Positions 11,133-20,812 of a stretch of 52,716 bases of DNA are shown piece after piece. The position numbers and the translations under genes are program-made. The stretch covers positions 1 to 52,716 of the forward strand of contig JALRBT010000003.1 of assembly GCA_023262255.1 (NCBI GenBank), in the 5' to 3' direction. The DNA comes from Ilumatobacteraceae bacterium (GTDB lineage Bacteria; Actinomycetota; Acidimicrobiia; Acidimicrobiales; Ilumatobacteraceae). The notes under the pieces are model-generated. The model worked only from the letters and a program-made list of their open reading frames with translations, made no database searches and was not told the DNA's origin. Position 1 is the first letter of the stretch. Each line of letters starts with the position of its first letter.

Positions 11133-11776
11133 ACGCCACAGAACCTTTCTGCCGGCGACCGACGCTCGACCCGCCGCGACCACAGTCGCCAGGCGTCGTC
11201 GTTGCGTGACAGTACCCACTCGACGCGTCGCGTCCAGACCGTCGCATCGAGGATGATGTCGCCGAGTTCCGTTTGAGCCATGCTCGAATCGAAGAAGATG
11301 CGTATGTCGTACTCGCACGTCGTCAAACGAACGCGGTCGTCACTCGAGGCGGAGATCGACTCGATTCGCCATTCGAGGCGACCTTCGTTCGGTTTGGTGC
11401 GCAGTTGCTCGGCTGAGTAGTAGGCGAGAGCGTCGGCAAGCCGCACGTGCTCGGGGGAATCGGGCGCGGTCGACACCGAAACGTCGCAATCCGAGGGGCG
11501 ATGGAAACACGACACCCAGTCGGTGATGAGTGATGCAAATCGTTGCTCGATTGCGGTCGTATCGAGCGACCCATCGGCTGCGGATTGATCGGGCGACGTC
11601 GTGGTCGGCTCGGCCGTTACTGCACCTTCCAATGCGAGAAGGGAATCACCGCCGAGGGCGGCGGTGTCAGCGGTGGGTTCGCCCACGTCGAAATTGAGTT
11701 GCGTCGGTGTGGCACAACCGCCGAGCATCGACGCAAGGACGATCGATGCGAAGTCCAGTCGGATACGACGTGACAT
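11129..11776 (-). CDS. Putative lipoprotein, unknown function
   Basis: Start MSRRIRLDFASIVLASMLGGCATPTQ, lipobox LGGC. 215 aa. Confidence 0.75.
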   Translation of the reverse strand: MSRRIRLDFASIVLASMLGGCATPTQLNFDVGEPTADTAALGGDSLLALEGAVTAEPTTTSPDQSAADGSLDTTAIEQRFASLITDWVSCFHRPSDCDVSVSTAPDSPEHVRLADALAYYSAEQLRTKPNEGRLEWRIESISASSDDRVRLTTCEYDIRIFFDSSMAQTELGDIILDATVWTRRVEWVLSRNDDAWRLWSRRVERRSPAERFCGV

Positions 11777-11859
11777 GAGTGGCTCCTTGTCTGCGATAGC
11801 GGGAATTGCTCGACACTCGCTGGTGCCGACAGGGAACCGAGAGTGACCTTGCCACAGGT

Positions 11860-11885
11860 GCGCACGGGAGTGCAAAATCGTGCGC
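11860..11885. promoter_or_regulatory. Inverted repeat GCGCACG-n12-CGTGCGC upstream of helD
   Basis: Perfect 7-bp arms in the divergent intergenic region 11777-11942. Confidence 0.35.
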
Positions 11886-11942
11886 CGAAATTCGCCCGGA
11901 CGAGTGGGGATGATCTTTCGGTAGAGTTCATAAACCCCAAAA

Positions 11943-14048
11943 ATGCTCGAGCACCCCGATATCCCCGCCGAACAGGCGCACATCGACCGCGCATATGCGG
12001 CCCTGGTGGATGCCCGCACGAGCGCGCTCGCCATTCGCAACCTCACCGAAGGTCAGCGGGGCGGCACCTTCCAGGAGCGCTACGAGCGCAACTACTTCGA
12101 CGAAAAACTCGTGCAAATGCTGAACAACCTCGATATCGGTGACGCCGCCCTGGTGTTCGGGCGAATCGACCGGAGCCCCCACGGCGGTGGCGACCCGGAG
12201 GCGTTCCATATCGGGCGCTTGGCGGTGGCCGACGCCGACAGCAACCAGTTGATCGTGGACTGGCGCGCCCCCGTGGCCGAGCCCTTTTACCGCGCCACGG
12301 GTCGCGACACCATGCAACTGGTTCGACGCCGTCACTTCATGATGGACGGTCGCACCCTCGTGGCAATCGAGGATGAGTTGTTCGGCGAGCATCACCTCGG
12401 CATCGGTCGGGACGAGGGATTGGAAGCCCCGAAACTTCGTGGACAGAGCACGCTGCTCGCCGCTCTCTCCAAGGGACGCAGTGGACAGCTCGGTGACATC
12501 GTCGCCACCATCCAAGGAGAACAAGACGTCATCATTCGCGCACCGAACAAGGGCGTGTTGGTGGTGCAGGGTGGTCCGGGCACCGGCAAGACGGTGGTAG
12601 CGCTCCATCGCGCCGCGTACCTGCTTTATACGTATCGGTTTCCACTCGCCGACCAAGGCGTGCTGGTGATCGGGCCGAACCGGGTGTTCTTGCGATACAT
12701 CGAGCGCGTGTTGCCGTCGCTCGGAGAGTCGGGCGTACGCGAGGCGGTGCTGGCCGACCTCGTGAAGGACGTTCGTTACGGTGCCGTCGACTCCGTGGTT
12801 GCTCGTCGGGTGAAGGGTGACTTGCGCATGGTCGACGTGTTGAAGCGGGCCATCCGTGCTCGACAGCGCCCGCTCAAGGAACACTTCGAGTTGCCGTTCG
12901 GCGGCAGCGTGCTACGTCTCGGGCCGACAGAGACTGCACGCGTCGTGAAGGAGGCGCAGCGGCGCACCAAGCGTCACAACGAGCTGTGCCGAGCAGTCGA
13001 AGGTGAACTCGTCGCCATGTTCATGCCGAGTATGCGCGACCAGGATTACACGCTTGCCACGGCACGAAGCCGGCTCCGTGAGATTCCCGAGTTTCGTGCG
13101 TTGGTGTTTCGTATCTGGCCGTCACTGGGACCGGCGGAGTTGTTGCGCGATCTCTTCGGATCACGGGCGTTGCTGAGGATTGCCGGTCGCGGCATCCTCA
13201 CCGACGAAGAAGTCGAATCGCTGTATCGACCCCGTGCAGAAACTCTTGCAGTCGCAACGTTCAGCGAAGGCGACGTCGCACTGCTCGACGAAGCCCGATA
13301 TTTGCTCGGCCCAAAGCCGCGAAAGGGGGGCGTGGTGGAGGAATCCGACGACATCGAGACCTACGGTCACATCGTGGTGGATGAGGTGCAGGACCTCACC
13401 CCCATGCAGTTGCGCATGGTGGGTAGGCGGTCGTTGAACGGTGCCATGACCGTGGTTGGCGACATCGCCCAGGCAACCGGGCCGTTCGCGCCGGGTGACT
13501 GGAGCGACGTTCTGGCGCTGTTGCCCAAGAATCGCGATGCAAGCGTGGCGACCCTGTCGGTGGGGTACCGAATTCCGCGTCAGATCATGGAGTTCGCCGG
13601 CAAGTTGCTGTCGACGGCAGCCCCCCAACAGACGCCACCGACGGCGGTGCGGGAAGGCGATGCCGAACCACGTATCGTCACGAGCACCAGAACGTCGCTC
13701 ACGTCCGACATCGTCGCTGCTGCGCGATCGTTGGTCGCCGAGTTGTCCGATGGGCGCGTGGGCGTCGTCTGTCCCGATGGACTCGTCGATGAGGTTTCCG
13801 AGGCACTTGGCGCAGCGAACGTGTCGTTCGGTCGTGCCGGGGCGTCGGGGCTCGACGCCTCGCTCACGGTTGTACCCGTGAGCGTGGTGAAGGGGTTGGA
13901 GATGGACGGTGTCGTGGTGGTGGAGCCGACCGACATCTATGAGTCGTCCGATGCCGGTCCACGAGGGTTGTACGTTGCCCTCACGCGATCGACGCAGCGG
14001 CTGGTGGTGGTGCATTCCCGCGAGTTGCCTCGCGAACTTCGCTCATAG
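11943..14048 (+). CDS. helD: HelD-like superfamily 1 helicase / RNA polymerase recycling factor
   Basis: 701 aa. N-terminal helical region, 'VVQGGPGTGKTVVALHRAAYLLYTYR' Walker A, 'IVVDEVQDLTPMQLRMV', C-terminal 'GLYVALTRSTQRLVVVH'. Confidence 0.88.
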   Translation: MLEHPDIPAEQAHIDRAYAALVDARTSALAIRNLTEGQRGGTFQERYERNYFDEKLVQMLNNLDIGDAALVFGRIDRSPHGGGDPEAFHIGRLAVADADSNQLIVDWRAPVAEPFYRATGRDTMQLVRRRHFMMDGRTLVAIEDELFGEHHLGIGRDEGLEAPKLRGQSTLLAALSKGRSGQLGDIVATIQGEQDVIIRAPNKGVLVVQGGPGTGKTVVALHRAAYLLYTYRFPLADQGVLVIGPNRVFLRYIERVLPSLGESGVREAVLADLVKDVRYGAVDSVVARRVKGDLRMVDVLKRAIRARQRPLKEHFELPFGGSVLRLGPTETARVVKEAQRRTKRHNELCRAVEGELVAMFMPSMRDQDYTLATARSRLREIPEFRALVFRIWPSLGPAELLRDLFGSRALLRIAGRGILTDEEVESLYRPRAETLAVATFSEGDVALLDEARYLLGPKPRKGGVVEESDDIETYGHIVVDEVQDLTPMQLRMVGRRSLNGAMTVVGDIAQATGPFAPGDWSDVLALLPKNRDASVATLSVGYRIPRQIMEFAGKLLSTAAPQQTPPTAVREGDAEPRIVTSTRTSLTSDIVAAARSLVAELSDGRVGVVCPDGLVDEVSEALGAANVSFGRAGASGLDASLTVVPVSVVKGLEMDGVVVVEPTDIYESSDAGPRGLYVALTRSTQRLVVVHSRELPRELRS

Positions 14049-14060
14049 CAGTCGCCGACT

Positions 14061-14116
14061 GCGTACGACGCTCACGACGCACGATGCCCGCCGCGTACGA
14101 CGCTCACGACGCACGA
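14061..14116. repeat. Tandem direct repeat, 24-bp exact core with 32-bp period (2 copies)
   Basis: gcgtacgacgctcacgacgcacga at 14061-14084 and 14093-14116, between convergent genes. Confidence 0.85.
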
Positions 14117-14148
14117 CCCACGCCGCGCGGATCAGCCAGGAGGCGTGC

Positions 14149-14586
14149 TTACGCGTCGAGCGATGCCAATGCCAGTCGCAGGAAGGACGTGGCTTTGTCG
14201 GCATCGGCGGGCCGATTGCGGTCCACCGCACTGCGGGCAAGCTCGACGACTCGTCGCAGGTCGTAGGTGAGTTGGTCGGCGAGCTCGGCGAACTGCGCCA
14301 CGATGAGTGGCTCGGCAAACGACCATGCCTCGTTGATGCGATCCAGGTGTACGCGCGCTTCGTCACGGTCGTCGTTGAACACCGCACGGCTGAGAGCGCC
14401 GATCTCGTCCTGTAGCACCATGGTGAGGTCCTCGAGTGTCGCTTGCGAAAGGTCGGTGGTAACCGCGGCTGCCTCCTGCGGTGGCAGCGTGGTTGGAGGT
14501 GCGTCGAGTTCGATGACCTCGGTTGCGCATCCGCCGGTGAACGTCGCCACGCAGAGCATGGCCGTGATGATTCGCGCGGATTTCAT
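14149..14586 (-). CDS. Putative helical lipoprotein
   Basis: MKSARIITAMLCVATFTGGCATEV lipobox; ATGA overlap with the DtxR-family gene upstream. Confidence 0.75.
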   Translation of the reverse strand: MKSARIITAMLCVATFTGGCATEVIELDAPPTTLPPQEAAAVTTDLSQATLEDLTMVLQDEIGALSRAVFNDDRDEARVHLDRINEAWSFAEPLIVAQFAELADQLTYDLRRVVELARSAVDRNRPADADKATSFLRLALASLDA

Positions 14587-15251
14587 ACCGAAACGAGCAG
14601 GCGCGCACTGACGAACTCGTCGAGCAACGCATCACGGTCCGTGTCGTCGTGCACGGTGAGACGAGTGGAACCCTCGCGGCGTTCACGCACGGTGCACTCG
14701 CGGCCCGGCACGAGGTGTTGAAGTTCCAATTGTTCCAGTGCTCCGTCGCGCTCCTCGACTTCTTCGGGAATTCGTACGACGGTGAAGCGGCTTCCCACTG
14801 CCACCTGCGCAAGTGGTGTCACCGCAACCCCCGACGGCACGGAGCCGGGGATGGGATTCCCATGTGGGCACGTGGTGGGGTTGCCGAGAATTCGCACGAG
14901 TCCCTCTTCGACGTCGTCGCTGATCACGTGCTCCCACTTGCAGGCCTCGTGGTGCGCGCGGGCCCACGGCAGGCCGATGACATCGGTGAGAAATCGCTCT
15001 GCAAGTCGATGCCGACGCACGATTTGGCTGGCAAGGTCCTCGCCCTTCGCGGTGAGAGCGAGGTGGGACGGGTTCACGGAGAGGAGCCCCGCAACCTCCA
15101 TGCGCTTGACCATCTCCGACACCGAGGCCCGCGAAACGTTCAGTCGTTCGGCAAGACGGGCCTGGATGATGTCGGCGTTGTCCTCGCGCATCTCGTAGAT
15201 GCACTCGCAGTATTCCTCGAATGCTGGATGGTGCTCACCAGCCGCGGGCAT
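14583..15251 (-). CDS. Metal-dependent transcriptional regulator, DtxR/IdeR/MntR family
   Basis: wHTH 'ARLAERLNVSRASVSEMVKRMEVAGLL'. Metal-ligand region 'RRHRLAERFLTDVIGLPWARAHHEACKWEHVIS'. Confidence 0.92.
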   Translation of the reverse strand: MPAAGEHHPAFEEYCECIYEMREDNADIIQARLAERLNVSRASVSEMVKRMEVAGLLSVNPSHLALTAKGEDLASQIVRRHRLAERFLTDVIGLPWARAHHEACKWEHVISDDVEEGLVRILGNPTTCPHGNPIPGSVPSGVAVTPLAQVAVGSRFTVVRIPEEVEERDGALEQLELQHLVPGRECTVRERREGSTRLTVHDDTDRDALLDEFVSARLLVSV

Positions 15252-15297
15252 GGCGCTCAGCGTACCCAGAGGCACACCGAGTAGGTACTCTTCGGCG

Positions 15298-18200
15298 GTG
15301 GCCACGGAGTCGGTTCTCGATCGTTTTTCTCCGGCCGTTCGAGCGTGGTTCACCGCTTCGTTCCCATCGGCAACTCCGGCACAAGCAGGCGGATTTGCAC
15401 GCATCCTCTCCGACGAGCACACACTCATCTCCGCACCGACCGGCAGTGGAAAAACCTTGGCCGCCTTCCTGGCGGCGATCGATCGCTTGGTCACGCTCCG
15501 CGAGGATGAGCCGTCGGCCACCCGCGTGTTGTACGTATCACCACTTCGTGCACTTGCGTTCGACGTGGAGAAGAATCTGCGCGCGCCGATCGTGGGCATT
15601 CGACATGCCGCGGAGCGACTGGGCATCGGGTTTCGCGAACCCGTCGTGGCGATGCGTACCGGCGACACGAGCGCACGGGATCGGCAGCGAATGGTGCGGA
15701 ACCCGCCCGACATTCTCATCACCACGCCCGAGAGCTTGTACCTCATGCTCACCTCGTCGGCTCGGTCCACCTTGGCCCGTGTCGACACCATCATCATCGA
15801 CGAGATCCATGCGATTGCGGCAACCAAGCGTGGTGCTCATCTGGCCTTGTCGCTCGAGCGTCTCGAAGAACTCACCGTGCGTCGCCCGCAACGTATCGGG
15901 CTCTCGGCGACGCAGCGCCCGCTCGAGGAGGTGGCGCGATTCCTCGGAGGTTACCGCGACGGTGCTCCGCGACCGGTTGCCATCGTGGATGCCGGTGCGC
16001 GCAAGTCGATGGACATCGAGGTGGTGGTACCCGTCGAAGACATGGGCGAGCTCGGCAAAGTCACCCGCGAACTGCGCAGCGGTCCAGCCACGGCCGCGGC
16101 GGTGGAACGCCGAACCAGTATCTGGCCCAGCATCACACCACGAATCCTTGAACTGGTGCAGCAACATCGCAGCACCATCGTCTTTTGCAACGCTCGTCGC
16201 GGGGCGGAGCGACTCGCCGCACAACTCAACGAACTGGCATCGGATCTCGGACTCGGAGACACCGAATACGTGAAGGCGCACCACGGCTCGCTGGCCCGCG
16301 AGCAACGCATCGTCATCGAGGATCAACTGAAACGAGGTCAACTGCGTGCCATCGTCGCCACCAGCAGTTTGGAACTCGGTATCGACATGGGGGCAGTCGA
16401 CCTGGTCATTCAGGTGGAATCACCGGGAGCGGTGAGCAGGGGTATGCAACGAATCGGTCGAGCCGGACACAACGTCGGTGAGGCGAGCCGTGGCAAGGTG
16501 TTCCCCAAGCATCGTCACGACCTGTTGGAAGTTGCCGTCGTGGCACAACGCATGCTCGATGCCGAGATCGAATCCACCCGGTATCTGCGCAATCCGTTGG
16601 ACGTGCTGGCGCAACACATCGTGGCACACGTAGCGATGCATCCGGACTGCAGCGTGGACTCCCTCACCGCGATGATTCGTCGATGCGCCAACTTCGCCGA
16701 GTTGTCGGATGAGGTGCGCAACAACGTGCTCGATCTGTTGGCGGGTCGTTATCCGAGCGAGGAATTCCGCGACCTCAAGCCGCGCATCGTCTGGGACCGG
16801 ATCGCCAACACGCTGCGGGCACGCGATGGCGCCCAGCGGCTCGCGGTGACCAACGGTGGAACCATCCCCGATCGTGGAATGTTCGGGGTCTTCCTGCCCG
16901 ACGGCACCCGGGTTGGCGAACTTGACGAAGAAATGGTGTACGAAACCCGACCGGGTGAAACGTTCGTACTCGGCGCATCCACCTGGCGCATCGAGGATGT
17001 GTCGTTCGATCGGGTGGTGGTGAACCCGGCACCCGGCGAGCCCGGCAAGATGCCCTTCTGGCACGGGGACCGACTTGGCCGGCCACTGGAGTTGGGCCGC
17101 GCAGTCGGTGAGTTCTTGCGCACCATTCGTGACGCACAAACGGGTGATGCCGCACCGGAGCACACGCTGACCACCCGGCATCGCTTGGATCCGTTGGCGG
17201 CAAGGAACTTGCTGCAATATCTCGACGAACAAGTCGAGGCAACCGGCACGCTCCCCGACGATCGAACCATCGTCATCGAGCGGTTCCGTGACGAGATCGG
17301 AGACTGGCGAATCTGCATCCACTCACCCTTCGGCACTCCGGTGCATGCACCGTGGGCAATTGCCATCGAACGCCGACTGCTGGAGCGACTCGGCATTCCC
17401 ATCGAAACGATGTGGGGCGACGACGGCATAGTGCTGCGTCTCCCCGAGGCGGTGGACCGCATACCTGTCGAGGAACTGCTGATCGATCCCGACGACATCA
17501 CCGATGCGCTGGTTGCTGCGGTGCCACAGACGGCGCTCTTTGCCGCACGATTCCGCGAGTGTGCCGCACGCGCCTTGCTGTTGCCACGGCGACGACCCGA
17601 CCAGCGAACTCCGTTGTGGCAGCAACGCCAACGAGCCGCCGACTTGTTGGCGGTCGCCGCCAAGTATCCGACGTTTCCGATCCTGTTGGAAACCAGCCGA
17701 GAGTGTCTGCAGGACGTGTTCGACGTGCCGGCACTACGAGACGTGCTCTCCCAGTTGCGTTCACGAGCCATTCGGTTGGTGAGTGTCGATACGCAGAAGG
17801 CGTCACCGTTTGCCCAGAGCCTGCTCTTCAACTGGATTGCCGCCTACATGTACGAGGGTGATGCGCCGCTGGCCGAACGGCGTGCCGCTGCGCTCGCACT
17901 CGACCGTGATCTGCTCAACGACCTGCTCGGGTCGGAGGAGCTTCGTGAACTCCTCGACGGGGAGGTCCTGGCCGACATCGAACTCGAACTGCAACAAGTT
18001 GCCGAATCGCGGCGTGCGAGGAGCCTCGACGAGGTGCACGACGTCCTGCGTCGGGTTGGCGACCTCACCATGGACGAATTGTCGCTGCGCTGCGAGGGCA
18101 ACGCCGCCGTGTGGATTGCCCAGTTGGTGGAACAGCGACGTGCCATCGAGCTGGTGGTGGCGGGCGAACGACGATACGTTGCCGCCGAGGATGCCGGACG

Positions 18201-19827
18201 TTTCCGTGACGCACTTGGCTGCGCTTTGCCGCTCGGGCTGCCTCAGGCATTCACCACGCCGAGCGACGCGCCACTCCAGGAACTCGTCGTTCGCTTTGCG
18301 CGAACACACGCACCGTTCGTCACACGCGATGTCGCCGTGCGTTTCGGAGTTGGCGTCGATCGCATCGCGGTGGTTCTCGCCCAGCTCGAAGCCGCACACC
18401 GAGTGGTTCGTGGCGAATTCCGTCCGTTCGGCACCGAACGAGAGTGGTGCGACACCGAGGTGCTGCGGTTGGTGCGACGACGATCGCTCGCCAAGTTGCG
18501 CAAGGAGGTCGAACCCGTCGATCAACGCACGTTCACCAGGTTTCTCGCCGAATGGCATGGAGTAACCGCTCCGATGCACGGCACCGAGGCGCTCACCGAG
18601 GCGCTCACGGCGCTGTCAGGTTCCGCCTTGGTGGCATCCACGTTGGAGACCGATGTTCTGCCGTTGCGTGTGCGCGGGTATCGAGCCGCGATGTTGGACG
18701 ACCTGTGCACCAGTGGCGAAGTGGTGTGGGTGGGGGCCGGATCACTCGGTGGAAACGATGGCCGGATCAGGCTGTTCTTTGCCGATCAACTCGGGTCGCT
18801 CTTGCCGGCTCTGGAACCACTCGACGTGCCACAGGGTGACGTGCACGATCAGATTCGCTCGGCGTTGGCGCAGCGCGGTGCGAGTTTTTGGGGACAGCTA
18901 CGCGCCGCGGTTCGCGGTGCGACCGACCCGGAGTTGTTGACTGCCCTGTGGGACCTGGTGTGGTCGGGAGAAGTCACCAACGATTCACTCACTCCGCTGC
19001 GCGCCGTGTTGCTCGGGGCACAAAGCGGTAAGAGTGCTCGTGCACTTCCGGCCACGGGCTCCACTCGACGCGCAGCGGCACGATTGGTTCGCCCCCGCCA
19101 TGTGCGAAGCGGCAACGTGAGTCGCGTGGGACCACCATCGGCGCAGGGGCGCTGGAGCCTGGTATCGCAACTGGTGGAACAGCAGTCGTCGCCGACGCAG
19201 GCGTTGCACGCCCTTGCCATGCAACTGTTGGAGCGACACGGTGTCGTCACTCGCGAAGCCGTACTGGCCGAGCACGTGCGCGGGGGATTTGCGGGCGTGT
19301 ACGGAGTATTGAAGGCACTGGAAGAACGCGGGACGGTTCGGCGGGGCTACTTCGTCGATGGCCTTGGTGCAGCGCAGTTCGCCGTTCCGGGTGCCGTCGA
19401 TCGCTTGCGGGCCTGCAAGGATCCCGATGTCCTGGCGTCGGAGCACGTGGAAGGTGCGGTGGTTCTCGCGGCAACCGATCCGGCACAGCCGTACGGTGCG
19501 AGCCTCGAGTGGCCGACGTCGTTGGGGCGCCCCACTCGCAGTGCGGGAGCCCTGGTACTGCTGCAACACGGGGATGTGCTCGGCTGGTACGACGTGCGTA
19601 GCCACCACCTGGTCACCTTCGAAAGAACGCTCGAGGCGTCCAACTGGGCGGTACTGATCGAGGCCCTCGGCAGTTTGGTGAAGGATGGACGCACGAAGAG
19701 CATCCAAGTTCGAAAGGTCAACGGTGATGCGAGTGACGACTCCACACCCGCCACCACCGCAGTGGTGGCCTTACTCGAGCAACACGGGTTCGTTCGCGGC
19801 TATCGCGGAATGGTGTTGCGCGACTGA
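15298..19827 (+). CDS. lhr: Lhr-type DEAD/DEAH ATP-dependent helicase
   Basis: About 1509 aa. 'LISAPTGSGKTLAAFLAAIDRL', 'IIIDEIHAIAATKRGAHL', 'QRIGRAGHNVG'; long Lhr C-terminal region. Confidence 0.93.
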   Translation: MATESVLDRFSPAVRAWFTASFPSATPAQAGGFARILSDEHTLISAPTGSGKTLAAFLAAIDRLVTLREDEPSATRVLYVSPLRALAFDVEKNLRAPIVGIRHAAERLGIGFREPVVAMRTGDTSARDRQRMVRNPPDILITTPESLYLMLTSSARSTLARVDTIIIDEIHAIAATKRGAHLALSLERLEELTVRRPQRIGLSATQRPLEEVARFLGGYRDGAPRPVAIVDAGARKSMDIEVVVPVEDMGELGKVTRELRSGPATAAAVERRTSIWPSITPRILELVQQHRSTIVFCNARRGAERLAAQLNELASDLGLGDTEYVKAHHGSLAREQRIVIEDQLKRGQLRAIVATSSLELGIDMGAVDLVIQVESPGAVSRGMQRIGRAGHNVGEASRGKVFPKHRHDLLEVAVVAQRMLDAEIESTRYLRNPLDVLAQHIVAHVAMHPDCSVDSLTAMIRRCANFAELSDEVRNNVLDLLAGRYPSEEFRDLKPRIVWDRIANTLRARDGAQRLAVTNGGTIPDRGMFGVFLPDGTRVGELDEEMVYETRPGETFVLGASTWRIEDVSFDRVVVNPAPGEPGKMPFWHGDRLGRPLELGRAVGEFLRTIRDAQTGDAAPEHTLTTRHRLDPLAARNLLQYLDEQVEATGTLPDDRTIVIERFRDEIGDWRICIHSPFGTPVHAPWAIAIERRLLERLGIPIETMWGDDGIVLRLPEAVDRIPVEELLIDPDDITDALVAAVPQTALFAARFRECAARALLLPRRRPDQRTPLWQQRQRAADLLAVAAKYPTFPILLETSRECLQDVFDVPALRDVLSQLRSRAIRLVSVDTQKASPFAQSLLFNWIAAYMYEGDAPLAERRAAALALDRDLLNDLLGSEELRELLDGEVLADIELELQQVAESRRARSLDEVHDVLRRVGDLTMDELSLRCEGNAAVWIAQLVEQRRAIELVVAGERRYVAAEDAGRFRDALGCALPLGLPQAFTTPSDAPLQELVVRFARTHAPFVTRDVAVRFGVGVDRIAVVLAQLEAAHRVVRGEFRPFGTEREWCDTEVLRLVRRRSLAKLRKEVEPVDQRTFTRFLAEWHGVTAPMHGTEALTEALTALSGSALVASTLETDVLPLRVRGYRAAMLDDLCTSGEVVWVGAGSLGGNDGRIRLFFADQLGSLLPALEPLDVPQGDVHDQIRSALAQRGASFWGQLRAAVRGATDPELLTALWDLVWSGEVTNDSLTPLRAVLLGAQSGKSARALPATGSTRRAAARLVRPRHVRSGNVSRVGPPSAQGRWSLVSQLVEQQSSPTQALHALAMQLLERHGVVTREAVLAEHVRGGFAGVYGVLKALEERGTVRRGYFVDGLGAAQFAVPGAVDRLRACKDPDVLASEHVEGAVVLAATDPAQPYGASLEWPTSLGRPTRSAGALVLLQHGDVLGWYDVRSHHLVTFERTLEASNWAVLIEALGSLVKDGRTKSIQVRKVNGDASDDSTPATTAVVALLEQHGFVRGYRGMVLRD

Positions 19828-20447
19828 TGTCGTGCGTCGTGCACGCGCGCCGACCCACCTTGGGTCTGGGGTTCGACGCCACGTAAACCGGCCCAGGCGA
19901 AGTTCGCCAATTGGGATCCCACGAGCCTCGGATCGAACGAATCGCCGCTGGCGATGAGGTATCGACTCACTCCTTCCGACATGCCCACCAAGGCGTAGGC
20001 CAAGCGTCGCTGATGCTCGCGATCGAGTCCCGCGTCGATGAGCGGGGCGATGGCATCGGCAACCAGCCGCTCGACCTTCCGCACCTCGAGCGCGAACTCC
20101 TCATCGTTGCGTGATCCGCTGCCGAACAACACGACGAACGCCTCGCGATTTTCCGACATCCACTCGAAATAGGCGACGATACCCCGTTCGGTTTGCGCAC
20201 GACCATCTGGTGCATGGGCGGTTGCGGCGCCGATGACCTGCAACATCCTCGACGCCAAATCCTCGATCAGCGCGAGGTACAGCGCACGCTTGGAGTCGAA
20301 GTGCTGGTACAGCACCGGTTTGGTTACACCCCCCGCCTCTGCGATGTCGTCCATGGAGGTGGTGTGGTATCCCTTCTCGGCAAACTGTCGGCGTGCAACT
20401 GTGAGAATGAGCGACCGTCGCTCGGCTGCGGGGAGGCGGGAACTCAT
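19800..20447 (-). CDS. TetR family transcriptional regulator
   Basis: N-terminal HTH 'LILTVARRQFAEKGYHTTSMDDIAEAGGVTKPVLYQHFDSKRALYLALIE'. Confidence 0.92.
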   Translation of the reverse strand: MSSRLPAAERRSLILTVARRQFAEKGYHTTSMDDIAEAGGVTKPVLYQHFDSKRALYLALIEDLASRMLQVIGAATAHAPDGRAQTERGIVAYFEWMSENREAFVVLFGSGSRNDEEFALEVRKVERLVADAIAPLIDAGLDREHQRRLAYALVGMSEGVSRYLIASGDSFDPRLVGSQLANFAWAGLRGVEPQTQGGSARVHDARHQSRNTIPR

Positions 20448-20770
20448 GATGTCGCCGTGCGGTCGCCTGATTGGGTGGCAGACGCCGTGCTCGCGGAGGC
20501 TTGCTGGTCTTCTCGCCGTGCTGCGCGGATGCCATACGTAATCACGATGCTCGGTGCCAAGATGACCGAGCCAACTACGAGCGCCGCTCCACTCACGAAA
20601 TGCAATGCGGTGGTGAGCGAGGTCCAAAGTCCTGCGAAAAACGTAACGACCGACACTGCGTAGAGCCCGTATCCGGTGCGCGACGCGATCTTGTTCCAGC
20701 GGTCGATGCGGTTTCGTCGTGCGACGACGGGGTCGTCGTCGTTTTCGGCGGGGAGTTGGTCGGAGTTCAT
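20444..20770 (-). CDS. Small membrane protein (two predicted TM segments), unknown
   Basis: 108 aa with two hydrophobic stretches; ATGA overlap with tetR gene. Confidence 0.7.
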   Translation of the reverse strand: MNSDQLPAENDDDPVVARRNRIDRWNKIASRTGYGLYAVSVVTFFAGLWTSLTTALHFVSGAALVVGSVILAPSIVITYGIRAARREDQQASASTASATQSGDRTATS

Positions 20771-20812
20771 CGGGTGAGAGTCAATCTAGGCTGAGGTGCT
20801 ATTAACGGCGAA

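Noticed and set aside
14583-15827. 414-aa DtxR-containing ORF as given in the track
   Set aside because: The N-terminal 190 residues are non-homologous antisense of lhr. The regulator starts at MPAAGEHHPAFEEY (15251).
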